From Myroides pelagicus (GTDB lineage: Bacteria > Bacteroidota > Bacteroidia > Flavobacteriales > Flavobacteriaceae): a DNA stretch of 64,000 bases. This document shows, piece by piece, positions 34,676-44,465 of this stretch. Made by a program: the position numbers and the translations under genes. Below the pieces are notes generated by a model. The model saw nothing but the letters and a program-made list of their open reading frames with translations, was not told where the DNA came from and made no database searches. Location: assembly GCF_009711055.1 (NCBI RefSeq), contig NZ_WMJY01000001.1:178092-242091 (forward strand), written 5' to 3'. Each line of letters starts with the position of its first letter. Position 1 is the first letter of the stretch.

Positions 34676-35857
34676 ATGAAAACTGCATATATAGTACAAG
34701 GATATAGAACAGCTGTGGGAAAAGCTCCTAAAGGAGTCTTCAGATTCAAAAGACCTGATGAGCTTGCCGCTGAAACTATCGAATACTTAATGAGTAAACT
34801 ACCTGAGTTTGACAAAGCTCGTATCGACGATGTAATGGTAGGTAATGCAATGCCCGAAGCAGAACAAGGACTAAACATGGGACGCCTAATCTCATTAATG
34901 GGATTAAAAGTAGACGATGTACCTGGAGTGACCGTTAATAGATACTGTGCCTCTGGTATAGAAACTATCGGGATGGCTGTAGCAAAAATCCAAGCAGGAA
35001 TGGCAGACTGTATCATCGCTGGTGGAGCAGAAAGCATGAGCTATATCCCTATGGGAGGATATAAACCTACACCTGACTACGGAGTAGCTAAAGCAGGGCA
35101 TGAAGACTACTACTGGGGAATGGGACTAACAGCAGAAGCTGTAGCTAACCAATTCAACGTGTCTCGTCAGGACCAAGATGAGTTTGCCTATAACTCACAT
35201 ATGAAAGCCTTAAAAGCACAAGCAGAAGGCAAATTTGACAATCAAATTGTTCCAATTACCATTAATGAAGTATTTATTAATGAAAAAGGTAAAAAGGATA
35301 ATAAATCATATACAGTTACCAAAGATGAAGGCCCTCGAGCAGGTACTTCTGTAGAAGTGCTTAACAAACTAAGACCTGTATTCGCTGCTGATGGATCTGT
35401 TACAGCTGGTAACTCATCTCAAATGAGTGACGGAGCAGCTTTCGTAATGGTCATGTCTGAAGAAATGGTCAAAGAGTTAAACATCGAACCTATTGCACGT
35501 ATGGTTAACTATGCGGCAGCAGGAGTCGAACCACGCATCATGGGGATTGGACCAGTAAAAGCTATTCCAAAAGCGTTAAAACAAGCAGGACTACAATTAA
35601 AAGACATCGACTTATTCGAATTAAACGAAGCTTTTGCCTCTCAGTCTTTAGCAGTAATTAGAGAACTAGGTATCAACCCAGATATTGTAAACGTAAATGG
35701 AGGAGCAATTGCTCTTGGACACCCATTGGGCTGTACAGGTGCCAAACTATCTGTGCAACTATTTGACGAGATGAAACGCAGAGGATCTAAATACGGTATG
35801 GTAACCATGTGTGTGGGTACTGGACAAGGGGCTGCTGGAATCTATGAATTATTATAA
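34676..35857 (+). CDS. Acetyl-CoA acyltransferase (thiolase)
   Basis: 393 residues, normal thiolase length. The acyl-binding Cys is in [11 protein letters not shown] (about residue 87), with [28 protein letters not shown] and the catalytic Cys in [14 protein letters not shown] near the C-terminus. It cleaves 3-ketoacyl-CoA to acetyl-CoA and a shortened acyl-CoA. Spaced 31 bp from the FadB-like gene and 33 bp from the acyl-CoA dehydrogenase gene, it belongs to their operon. Confidence 0.95.
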   Translation: MKTAYIVQGYRTAVGKAPKGVFRFKRPDELAAETIEYLMSKLPEFDKARIDDVMVGNAMPEAEQGLNMGRLISLMGLKVDDVPGVTVNRYCASGIETIGMAVAKIQAGMADCIIAGGAESMSYIPMGGYKPTPDYGVAKAGHEDYYWGMGLTAEAVANQFNVSRQDQDEFAYNSHMKALKAQAEGKFDNQIVPITINEVFINEKGKKDNKSYTVTKDEGPRAGTSVEVLNKLRPVFAADGSVTAGNSSQMSDGAAFVMVMSEEMVKELNIEPIARMVNYAAAGVEPRIMGIGPVKAIPKALKQAGLQLKDIDLFELNEAFASQSLAVIRELGINPDIVNVNGGAIALGHPLGCTGAKLSVQLFDEMKRRGSKYGMVTMCVGTGQGAAGIYELL

Positions 35858-35890
35858 AAAACCTATTAACCAAATAAAAAAGAACTTAAT

Positions 35891-37684
35891 ATGAGTAAAG
35901 ATATCACAAGAGGAGGACAATTCTTAGTAAAAGAAACGAAATGCGAAAACGTATTCACTCCAGAAGATTTCACTGAAGAGCAAATCATGATGCGTGATTC
36001 TGTAAAAGAATTCATCGACAAAGAAATATGGCCAAACAAAGAGCGCTTTGAGAAAAAAGACTACGCTTTTACAGAAGCTTCTATGCGTAAAGCAGGAGAA
36101 CTTGGATTATTAGGTGTAGCAGTTCCTGAAGCTTATGGAGGATTGGAAATGGGATTCATCTCTACAATGCTAGTATGTGACTACATCTCTGGAGCTACTG
36201 GATCTTTCTCTACTGCCTTTGGTGCTCATACAGGAATTGGTACAATGCCAATTACTTTATACGGAAACGAAGAACAAAAGAAAAAATACGTTCCTAAATT
36301 AGCTTCAGGTGAATGGTTTGGCGCTTACTGTTTGACAGAACCAGACGCAGGATCAGATGCTAACTCAGGGAAAACAAAAGCAGTACTATCTGCCGATGGA
36401 AGCCACTACACTATCACTGGACAAAAGATGTGGATCTCTAATGCAGGGTTCTGTAACTTATTTATTGTATTCGCTCGTATCGAAGATGATAAAAACATTA
36501 CAGGTTTTATTGTAGAAAACGATCCAAGTAACGGAATTACATTAGGAGAAGAAGAGCACAAACTAGGTATTAGAGCTTCTTCTACTCGTCAGGTATTCTT
36601 TAGCGATACAAAAGTTCCTGTGGAAAATATGCTTTCTGAAAGAGGAAATGGATTTAAGATCGCAATGAATGCACTAAACGTGGGACGTATCAAACTAGCA
36701 GCTGCTTGTTTGGACTCTCAACGTCGTCTAATCACCCAATCGGTAAAATATGCTAATGAGCGTATCCAATTCAAAACACCAATCGCTTCTTTCGGTGCTA
36801 TCCGTACCAAATTAGCAGAGATGGCTACGAATGCTTATGTAGGTGAAGCTGCTTCGTATAGAGCTGCCGCTTCTATTGAAGATCGAATCAACCAACGCAT
36901 TGCAGAAGGAAACACACATCAAGAAGCAGAATTAAAAGGTGTAGAGGAATTCGCTATCGAGTGTTCTATCCTTAAAGTTGCAGTGTCTGAAGACGTACAG
37001 TCATGTGCAGACGAAGGAATCCAAATCTTTGGAGGAATGGGGTTCTCAGAAGACACACCAATGGAAAGCGCATGGAGAGATGCTCGTATCGCTCGTATTT
37101 ATGAGGGTACCAATGAAATCAACCGCATGCTAGCCGTAGGTATGTTGATCAAGAAAGCAATGAAAGGACACGTAGATCTATTAGGACCAGCTATGAAAGT
37201 AGCAGACGAATTAATGAGTATCCCTAGCTTTGACGTACCTGATTACTCTGAACTATTTGCTGAAGAAAAAGAAATGATCAGCAAATTGAAACAAGCTTTC
37301 CTTATGGTAGCTGGAAGTGCAGTTCAGAAATTTGGACCAGACTTAGAAAAACACCAAGCCCTATTAATGGCAGCTTCAGACATGATGATTGAAATCTATA
37401 TGGCAGAGAGTGCAATCCTTAGAACAGAGAAATTAGCGAAGTTAAAAGGAGAAGAGAACATTAAGGAACAAATCGCAATGGCTCAATTATACTTATATCA
37501 CGCAGTAGATATCATCGGACAAAAAGGAAAAGAAGGTATTGCTTCTTTTGCAGAAGAAGATGAACAACGCGTGATGTTAATGGGACTACGCAGATTTACA
37601 AAATATGTTAACCTACCAAACGTAAATGCTCTTAGAGAGACAATTGCCTCTAAATTGGTAGAAGCGAATGAATATGTATTCTAA
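35891..37684 (+). CDS. Acyl-CoA dehydrogenase (long/very-long-chain type)
   Basis: 597 residues, longer than the usual 380 because of a C-terminal extension as in VLCAD-type proteins. Motifs: GAYCLTEPDAGSDA (FAD-binding), KMWISNAGFCN, and RIYEGTNEINRM near residue 410. It introduces the trans-2 double bond into acyl-CoA using FAD. Last gene of the beta-oxidation operon; the strong terminator at 37718-37757 follows. Confidence 0.94.
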   Translation: MSKDITRGGQFLVKETKCENVFTPEDFTEEQIMMRDSVKEFIDKEIWPNKERFEKKDYAFTEASMRKAGELGLLGVAVPEAYGGLEMGFISTMLVCDYISGATGSFSTAFGAHTGIGTMPITLYGNEEQKKKYVPKLASGEWFGAYCLTEPDAGSDANSGKTKAVLSADGSHYTITGQKMWISNAGFCNLFIVFARIEDDKNITGFIVENDPSNGITLGEEEHKLGIRASSTRQVFFSDTKVPVENMLSERGNGFKIAMNALNVGRIKLAAACLDSQRRLITQSVKYANERIQFKTPIASFGAIRTKLAEMATNAYVGEAASYRAAASIEDRINQRIAEGNTHQEAELKGVEEFAIECSILKVAVSEDVQSCADEGIQIFGGMGFSEDTPMESAWRDARIARIYEGTNEINRMLAVGMLIKKAMKGHVDLLGPAMKVADELMSIPSFDVPDYSELFAEEKEMISKLKQAFLMVAGSAVQKFGPDLEKHQALLMAASDMMIEIYMAESAILRTEKLAKLKGEENIKEQIAMAQLYLYHAVDIIGQKGKEGIASFAEEDEQRVMLMGLRRFTKYVNLPNVNALRETIASKLVEANEYVF

Positions 37685-38374
37685 TTAGGATACAAACAAT
37701 TTGGTTTAGTTTGTTTGAAAAAAACCGTCACTTTTCTTAGGAAAAGGGCGGTTTTTTGTTGTTTAACGATAGCTCTTAAACCTTATACCACTCACGCCAT
37801 TGCAAATACACAAGATCTCATAAGTACAGACCATCCAGCGGTATGATAAAGAATCCTCACCTCAAGCGCTAACTACCCTGCTACCATCTAACTACTGTGA
37901 AATCGCGTATTACCAACACCTACATAAAGTATAATTCTCCCATCACTATCTGACGTAGTGATCACGGTCTATCCTAGTTTATGACTATTTGATTTGCATA
38001 TCACTAAATACCTAATAAACTATCTAGAAGGTGTTTTTTTACTTTGCTTAAAACGCAGCATTAATCTAGTGTAAAAAATCAATTCAGCCACTACCGAACT
38101 ATTGATCACCTCCCCCAACAAACTCAGCATTTTGACAGGTATTATAGCCGCCTTTTAGTTAGCTAACTAATCCATTGATTCCTCTCTATTTTCTTGAAAC
38201 AGACTTATTATTTATAGCCATTTACACCGTTTCGCTTTCACTACCCACAAAAACCATTAACATTTTATTATTAAAAAAAACGGAAAAATACCCCTGTATT
38301 CAATAAAAAAAATGAATTAATTATTCCTTTTTTGTTTAGAATTTCGTTATTTTGTATTGAAAAAGAAATTAAAG
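37685..38374. other. Gene-free region between beta-oxidation operon and porin gene
   Basis: 690 bp. It holds the operon terminator at 37718-37757, a small hairpin ATCACTA-N7-TAGTGAT (37942-37962) and a perfect 16-bp palindrome TTAGTTAGCTAACTAA (38155-38170). No coding frame or RNA gene is recognised. The last 60 bp are very AT-rich and should contain the porin promoter. Confidence 0.6.
37718..37757 (+). terminator. Terminator of the beta-oxidation operon
   Basis: Stem AAAAAACCGtCaCTTTTC / GAAAAGgGcGGTTTTTT with two mismatches and loop TTAG; T run on the + strand. Confidence 0.9.
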
Positions 38375-39454
38375 ATGAAAAGAAAATCACTATTGCTTTC
38401 CCTATTTACATTAATAGGAGGATTAGCGCATGCCCAAGAGTTCGATCAGGAGAGTATCTTTAAAGCTCCTGCGAGTGAACACATTAATCAATTCGACCTT
38501 ATGCTAGACACAAGGTATGACTTCAATAATGTCTTCACTCCTACATCTACAGAATTAAGTAAATTTCAGGTGAACCAAACAAGAGTCCGATTGACAACTA
38601 AACTCTTTGACAAAGTTAGTTTTGACTTTCGTTACAGTTTTGCCAATAGCGGACAGCCAGATGCCTTAGAGTTTGCTTTTATTGAATACCGTTTCAATAA
38701 GCACTGGGCTATCTCTGCGGGTAAATTGTTTACAGCTTGGGGATCTTATGAAATTGACTACAATGGTGCAGAATTGTACAAATATTCTATTGTAGGGAAT
38801 AATTTAGAGGTATTTACCCCTGGAGTAAACTTTATGTATTATGCAAAAAAACATAAGTTCACCTTCCAAGTTAGTACTCCTAATTCGGACTTTTTTGCCA
38901 TTCCTGAATACAAAAACAAGAGCTACTACTATATGTTTTTATGGGAAGGAAGCCTATTCAACGACAAGGTTAAAACACGCTATGGCTATTCGCTAATGCA
39001 GCACGACGCTTCGAAGTATTACCAATGGGTAACTTTAGGGCATCAAGTTTATGCTGGCAACTGGATATTTGAAGCAGACTATATGCACGGTACCAGACAA
39101 TATGATTATAGCAAAGATATTCAAATGGACAATATTGGCGCATCAGAAATTAGAGACCACGCCATAACCTTTAGTGCAAAATACAAAATCAATAAAGTTG
39201 TTCCTTATGTAAGAGGAATTTACAATATGCGCAAAGACTTAACCAATGACTATGCCTATAATCAGATTGACCTACAAGCAGCAGTAGAATACTATCCATT
39301 AGAAGATCAAAAGCTATTTAAAGATTTGCGTTTGTTTGCTGCCTATATCTATCAAGATCAAGACTTCAAAGAAGGCTTAAGCAATCGATCAAACTTACAT
39401 AAGAATCAGATAGTAGCAGGAGTCAGATGGCTAATGCCTATTGTCAAAAAATAA
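38375..39454 (+). CDS. Porin, OprO/OprP-like outer-membrane barrel
   Basis: 359 residues from the ATG at 38375, chosen because it gives the signal peptide MKRKSLLLSLFTLIGGLAHA; a TTG start 18 bp upstream is less likely. The mature part alternates aromatic and polar residues as in a 16-strand barrel (SFDFRYSFANSGQ, WAISAGKLFTAWGSYEID, WIFEADYMHGTRQYDY) and ends KNQIVAGVRWLMPIVKK. It resembles phosphate/polyphosphate-selective porins but selectivity cannot be judged. It precedes an AraC regulator that may control it, with a terminator between. Confidence 0.8.
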   Translation: MKRKSLLLSLFTLIGGLAHAQEFDQESIFKAPASEHINQFDLMLDTRYDFNNVFTPTSTELSKFQVNQTRVRLTTKLFDKVSFDFRYSFANSGQPDALEFAFIEYRFNKHWAISAGKLFTAWGSYEIDYNGAELYKYSIVGNNLEVFTPGVNFMYYAKKHKFTFQVSTPNSDFFAIPEYKNKSYYYMFLWEGSLFNDKVKTRYGYSLMQHDASKYYQWVTLGHQVYAGNWIFEADYMHGTRQYDYSKDIQMDNIGASEIRDHAITFSAKYKINKVVPYVRGIYNMRKDLTNDYAYNQIDLQAAVEYYPLEDQKLFKDLRLFAAYIYQDQDFKEGLSNRSNLHKNQIVAGVRWLMPIVKK

Positions 39455-39460
39455 CAACAG

Positions 39461-39484
39461 AAGGTAAACGATAACGTTTACCTT
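39461..39484 (+). terminator. Terminator after the porin gene
   Basis: Stem AAGGTAAACG / CGTTTACCTT with loop ATAA; TTTTGTTATTT follows on the + strand. Confidence 0.85.
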
Positions 39485-39729
39485 TTGTTATTTAGAACTT
39501 TAAATTCTAAAGTGTAAAAAATGCGATTTATTGATAAATAACATTTTAATAACATTATTATCATTTCTATTCACAATTTTCCTCACAATAGCCAACAACA
39601 AATACTTATCCTCATCAAAATAAATATATTTTATTAAATTTTATAATTTTATATATGTTTTTTAAACAAATTGTATTTTTACTTAAATTTATATACTCAC
39701 AAACACTTACTAACTGAGAATATAAACAA

Positions 39730-40602
39730 ATGAAAAAAATACCTCGATTCAATAGTTGTGATTTATTAAATCAAGAGGACCTAACGCAAGACTTTGTTAT
39801 TTTTGACCTACAGCAAATTCTTACACAAAGGAATAACATAGCTTCTGTACCTCACAAGCACTTATTTTACCAATTGTTATTTATTACAAAAGGTGAAGGC
39901 AAACACTTTATAGACTTTCAAACTTATCATGTAAAAAAAGGAGACTTATTTTTCTTAAATCCAGGACAAGTACATAAATGGGATTTTAATAGTTCGACAA
40001 ATGGTTTTATTATTAACTTCACAGAAGACTTTATTTCTTCATTCTTATCCGACAACCATTTTTTAGATTTACTACCATTCTTTAGCAATACGTCTAATCA
40101 GGATTCTATTTTAAATATAGACAATCACTATTCCACTATTTTAAACATCTTTGACAAGATTAACTTTGAGATCCATCTACAAAAAGACACAGACCTAAAC
40201 CTTGTCAGAGTATATCTATTAGAATTGTTTTTGTTATGTAAAAAGCATTATTTTCATACGGATAACTTTTCATACAATCAACTACAGCCAAGTAATCTGG
40301 TAAAGCAATTTGAGTTTTTAGTAGAAAAGCACTTTTACAAACTGCGTTTTCCAAAAGAATATGCAGAACTATTATGTGTAACACCAAACTACTTAAACTC
40401 TATTTGTCAAAAAATACGAGGACAATCCGCTGGAGAATTAATCAGAAGCAGAATACTATTAGAGAGCAAACGATTATTAGTCAACACTGATTTATCAGCT
40501 AGTGAAATTGCCTATAAGCTTAGCTTTAAAGATAACTCATACTTTTCGCGCTTTTTTAAAAAGCACACAGGGATAGCACCTGATGAATACCGCAAATCCT
40601 AA
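39730..40602 (+). CDS. AraC family transcriptional regulator
   Basis: 290 residues: N-terminal cupin sensor (about 30-160, HKHLFYQLLFITKGEGKHFI, KKGDLFFLNPGQVHKW) and C-terminal double HTH (about 195-290, VTPNYLNSICQKIRGQSAGE, LSASEIAYKLSFKDNSYFSR, FKKHTGIAPDEYRK). The cupin would bind a small molecule that changes DNA binding. The neighbouring porin gene in the same direction is a possible target; no operator was identified. It converges on menC with a shared terminator. Confidence 0.93.
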   Translation: MKKIPRFNSCDLLNQEDLTQDFVIFDLQQILTQRNNIASVPHKHLFYQLLFITKGEGKHFIDFQTYHVKKGDLFFLNPGQVHKWDFNSSTNGFIINFTEDFISSFLSDNHFLDLLPFFSNTSNQDSILNIDNHYSTILNIFDKINFEIHLQKDTDLNLVRVYLLELFLLCKKHYFHTDNFSYNQLQPSNLVKQFEFLVEKHFYKLRFPKEYAELLCVTPNYLNSICQKIRGQSAGELIRSRILLESKRLLVNTDLSASEIAYKLSFKDNSYFSRFFKKHTGIAPDEYRKS

Positions 40603-40608
40603 AAAAAA

Positions 40609-40641
40609 CAAAGGCTGATAAGAAGTACTTACCAGCCTTTG
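40609..40641. terminator. Bidirectional terminator between araC-type gene and menC
   Basis: Stem CAAAGGCTGaTAAG / CTTAcCAGCCTTTG with one mismatch; poly-A upstream gives a T tract for the - strand and TCTTTCTT follows on the + strand. Confidence 0.85.
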
Positions 40642-40647
40642 TCTTTC

Positions 40648-41676
40648 TTATGATTCCCATTGGAGTTTGGGGTTATACCACAGCGCTCCCTCTCTTACCT
40701 CTAAAGGAGATTGAAAATTATTCGTGTACAAAGCACCTGTTCCCAATCCTTGAGGCAAAGAAGTTTTTAGAGTATATGTCCATTGAGCAATTGCATTTAA
40801 GCCAATGTTACTTTCTAATGCCGATGTAATCCACCAGCCAATATTTCTCTCATTAGCCAATTCGATCCACTCCATACTCCCCTTATAACCTCCCACAAGG
40901 CTTGGCTTAAGAATAATATACTGCGGACAAATCAAGTCCAATAAATCCTTTTTCTGTTCATACTCGATTACGCCAATCAACTCTTCATCTAATGCAATAG
41001 GCAAAGGCGTAATACGACACAAATCACGCATGTCTCGAGCCTGATGTTGCTTAATAGGCTGTTCAATACTGTGGAGGTCATATTTAGACAAACACTTCAA
41101 TCTATCCAATGCTTGATCTGGAGAAAAACCTCCATTAGCATCTACTCTCAACTCAATCTCTTGCGAAGAAAAATGCTGACGAATATAATCCAATAAATCA
41201 AGTTCATGTTCAAAGTCAATAGCTCCAATCTTTAGCTTCACACAATCAAAGCCTTGTTTTAACTTCTCGTCGATCTGCTGTTTCATATATCCATGCTCCC
41301 CCATCCAAATAAGCCCATTGATCGCAATAGACTCCCTGCCTTGAGTAAACGCAGAAGGGAATAACACATAAGGATCCTCAGAGGCTAAAGACAAAAACGC
41401 CTGTTCTACACCAAACTGTATAGACGGCCACTCACGTAGTGCCTCCCACAAAACTTCTTTGCCTAAAGCAATGTTTTCAACTACCCAAATAAGCTTTTGC
41501 TCATAATCGGGTCTATCATCAAAACTAAGAGAGCGCAGTATCCCACACTCTCCCATTCCTATTTTTCCATTATCTTCGATTTTAAGCAACCAAGTTTCCT
41601 TTTGAGTCATTACTCCTCTTGAGGTCCCTGAAGGTCGTTTAAAATCAAGGATATGCTTTTTATAAGATGCTATCAT
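40648..41676 (-). CDS. menC: o-Succinylbenzoate synthase
   Basis: 342 residues, enolase superfamily. Catalytic lysine pair in CVKLKIG (about 147-149), metal ligands in RVDANGG (177-183), IEQPI (204-208) and ALDEEL (228-233), and the second Lys in ILKPSLVGG. It dehydrates SHCHC to o-succinylbenzoate in menaquinone synthesis. Enolase relatives such as dipeptide epimerases share these motifs, but the company of menA and menB supports MenC. It lies 11 bp after the metal-hydrolase gene. Confidence 0.85.
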   Translation of the reverse strand: MIASYKKHILDFKRPSGTSRGVMTQKETWLLKIEDNGKIGMGECGILRSLSFDDRPDYEQKLIWVVENIALGKEVLWEALREWPSIQFGVEQAFLSLASEDPYVLFPSAFTQGRESIAINGLIWMGEHGYMKQQIDEKLKQGFDCVKLKIGAIDFEHELDLLDYIRQHFSSQEIELRVDANGGFSPDQALDRLKCLSKYDLHSIEQPIKQHQARDMRDLCRITPLPIALDEELIGVIEYEQKKDLLDLICPQYIILKPSLVGGYKGSMEWIELANERNIGWWITSALESNIGLNAIAQWTYTLKTSLPQGLGTGALYTNNFQSPLEVREGALWYNPKLQWES

Positions 41677-41687
41677 ATCATACCCTG

Positions 41688-42374
41688 CTATAGCGTCAAG
41701 CTCTCTCCAATGTTTAGCAACATTAAATCTTTACCTTTCTCAAAGAATTTCTTTTTCGCTTGTTCGTGGTCAATTTCGATATAGCCAAAAGTATCAAAGT
41801 GATACCCCATCACCTTATCACAAGCAACAAACTCAGAAGCAATTACAGCCTCGTCTATATCCATCGTAAAGTTACTTCCTATTGGCAAGACAGCTAAATC
41901 CAGTTTCGTAAACATCGGAATTAGCTTCATATCCATTGTTAAAGAAGTATCTCCAGCGATATACACATTCTTGTTCTTACTTTCAATAACAAACCCACCA
42001 GGTTGACCTCCATAACTACCATCAGGGAATGAACTAGAATGTATAGCAGGCGTATATTTTACCTTACCAAAGTCAAATGCCCAACTACCCCCGTGATTCA
42101 TTGGGTGAGCCTGAAAACCTTTTGCCTCATAGTGTCCTGCTATCTCTGCATTAGATACAATTACTGCATCTAGGTTATTTTGAGCGATAGTCTCCACATC
42201 AGCAATGTGATCCCCATGTGCATGGGTAATCAATATATAATCTACTTTCAGCGCATTAACGTCAATTGCCTTTGTAGCTGGTAATGGATTGCCCGTAATA
42301 AAAGGGTCTACTATAATCGAAATATCATCAATGTTTATTCCTAAACACGCATGTCCGTAATACGTTATTTTCAT
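41688..42374 (-). CDS. UPF0173-type metal-dependent hydrolase
   Basis: 228 residues of the metallo-beta-lactamase fold: ITYYGHACLGI start, zinc motif THAHGDHI (about 51-58), MNHGG, VYIAGDTSLTMDM and VMGYHFDTFGY. Members are widespread and their substrate is not defined. It sits between menA and menC with short spacers (13 and 11 bp), so it is co-transcribed with menaquinone genes; a role in that pathway, for example as a thioesterase-like hydrolase, is only inference. Confidence 0.85.
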   Translation of the reverse strand: MKITYYGHACLGINIDDISIIVDPFITGNPLPATKAIDVNALKVDYILITHAHGDHIADVETIAQNNLDAVIVSNAEIAGHYEAKGFQAHPMNHGGSWAFDFGKVKYTPAIHSSSFPDGSYGGQPGGFVIESKNKNVYIAGDTSLTMDMKLIPMFTKLDLAVLPIGSNFTMDIDEAVIASEFVACDKVMGYHFDTFGYIEIDHEQAKKKFFEKGKDLMLLNIGESLTL

Positions 42375-42387
42375 ATTGTTTTGTTTT

Positions 42388-43299
42388 TTAAAAGATTAAA
42401 GCTAAAGAAAATAATACAGAAATTAAAAAAGTAGTCATAGCTACCACCTTCATCTGTGTATCTAGCTCTCTAGGCACTGTATTGTTCCTTACAAACAGTA
42501 AATGCTTCAATAAGGGAATATAAGCCACTATAAAGAAGAATTTATACCAAACCATGTTAGCATATACTCCATAGACGATAAGCGCTAAAAGCGCAAATAA
42601 AACAATGCTGTAGTGATATTGTTTAGCTGCTTCACGCCCCAGTTTTACCGCCAAGGTATTTTTACCAACCAACTTATCAGCATCTAAATCACGCATATTA
42701 TTAATATTTAATACTGCGATACTCAGATTACCAATAGCCACTGCTGGCAAAATCACCCATAGGTCAAACCACTGACCATAAAGATAGAAACTCCCCAACA
42801 CACTCACTAGACCGAAAAAGATAAATACAAACAAATCTCCTAATCCCCTATAGCCATAAGCACCCTTGCCCACTGTATACTTGATGGCTGCTACCACACA
42901 GCTAATCCCTAATACAAAGAAAAAGATAGAAGTAAAGAAGTTTTCCTGACCAAAGGAAATATAAATCAATAACAAAGCCGATATCAGTGAAAAAACAGCT
43001 GTTACAACCATGCCTTTTTTCATTTGTTCAGCTGTTAGTATCCCACTTTGCACAGCTCGCTGGGGTCCTATACGGTTTTCATTATCTGTCCCTTTGACTC
43101 CATCACCATAATCATTAGCAAAATTGGAAAGTACTTGTAAGAGTAGAGTAGTCAAAATAGCCAGCGAAAAGATAACTATAAAATTAGGGTTCGCATGAAA
43201 AAAGGGATAGGCACAAGCTGACCCTACAATAATACCAGATACAGATAGTGGTAAGGTTCTCAATCTAGCTGCCTGTATCCACGCTTTAGTTTTAGTCAT
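42388..43299 (-). CDS. menA: 1,4-Dihydroxy-2-naphthoate polyprenyltransferase
   Basis: 303 residues, UbiA-type prenyltransferase with about nine membrane helices. The aspartate-rich prenyl-diphosphate site is NFANDYGDGVKGTD (about 62-75) and the second is NNMRDLDADKLVGKNTLAV. It attaches the isoprenoid tail to the naphthoate ring in the inner membrane. First gene of the menA/hydrolase/menC run. Upstream is a long gene-free gap that should carry its promoter. Confidence 0.92.
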   Translation of the reverse strand: MTKTKAWIQAARLRTLPLSVSGIIVGSACAYPFFHANPNFIVIFSLAILTTLLLQVLSNFANDYGDGVKGTDNENRIGPQRAVQSGILTAEQMKKGMVVTAVFSLISALLLIYISFGQENFFTSIFFFVLGISCVVAAIKYTVGKGAYGYRGLGDLFVFIFFGLVSVLGSFYLYGQWFDLWVILPAVAIGNLSIAVLNINNMRDLDADKLVGKNTLAVKLGREAAKQYHYSIVLFALLALIVYGVYANMVWYKFFFIVAYIPLLKHLLFVRNNTVPRELDTQMKVVAMTTFLISVLFSLALIF

Positions 43300-44406
43300 A
43301 ATAATTAGAAATACTTTACAATTAATTCAAGTATGAACTCTTGAACCTTTGCAAAAATAATGAGAATTTATGACTTCTAAACACCTTTAAAAAGAAAGGA
43401 TTTACACTAACCTTTTAGTCTTAATACTTCATTAGATCACATCAAAAACAACCTTTCAGCGTATCTATCAATCACTCAAAAAATTGCACTTATCAGACAC
43501 ACCCTCTTACACACCTCAAATCAAAATGAGAACGAGATCCTAGTAAACAAAAGTATTGAACCAGCTAAAGAATATTGCAATAGGAAAATTCAACCAAAAA
43601 AAACAACAAAGACAAACCACCCTAAAACCTCACAACTTAGCTCTTGGCTCACAAAGTTATTTTTTTGAGTACAACTATCGAAAACACTCTAAATCAAAAG
43701 TGTTAAAAAACAAACTAAACACGACAACTTAAAGTATTACTTTAACACAGTAAAAGCATCAAAAAACACAATTCCAACACAAATAAATTATACTTTTAAT
43801 TGGCTTTTTAAAACCCATAACAAAATATTATCGATATACATAAATACTTATTTTTCAACAAAATACACAACATAATATAAACTCATGCTTTAATTGAAAA
43901 TAAAAAACAAACAAACCTGTTTATTCAACTAAAAACCCTTTAAAAACCAAGCTTAAAAAAGCAGATAAAATCACTAACATTCATCAGATAACTTCAGATA
44001 CAAAACACTTACATTTAATCTTATCTTTTCAAGACAAATTGCTATTAATGAATATACTCCCCCCTTATTTGGACTCACCTACTCCCCAACCTAACTATCA
44101 TTCGGTCAAAACTTCAAAACAAATAAAACCTAAAGACTATTAAACAACCTATTAAACAGAAAACAGCAACACCTAAACAGCACACTACCCTATATCTCTT
44201 AAATTTGCCTTATAAAGACATACTGTTATTTGTGGATGTTTACCACACCAAGACCTACACGACTCTATCTCACAGTTCTTACTTTCGTTATTTTAATTAC
44301 TCACCCCCTTACTTCATTCACTTAACCTTGTTTACATAACCTTACTTTTTAACACTCTTCAGAACTTCATTAGTCAATCGTTTTTCACCCTCTAAAAACT
44401 TGTGTA
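43300..44406. other. Long gene-free region between menA and menB
   Basis: About 1.1 kb with no frame over 60 codons, no recognised RNA gene and no obvious hairpin. The + strand is strongly A- and C-rich and G-poor; in sampled 60-base lines C outnumbers G two- to fivefold. Short A-tracts recur at many places. It must contain the menA promoter near its low-coordinate end. Confidence 0.6.
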
Positions 44407-44411
44407 CAAAA

Positions 44412-44442
44412 AAAGGAGACTACCTATCAGACAGTCTCCTTT
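44412..44442 (-). terminator. Terminator after menB
   Basis: Stem AAAGGAGACT / AGTCTCCTTT with an 11-nt loop; on the - strand a run of T follows. Confidence 0.85.
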
Positions 44443-44465
44443 GTTATTTTGTTATCTATATTCTA

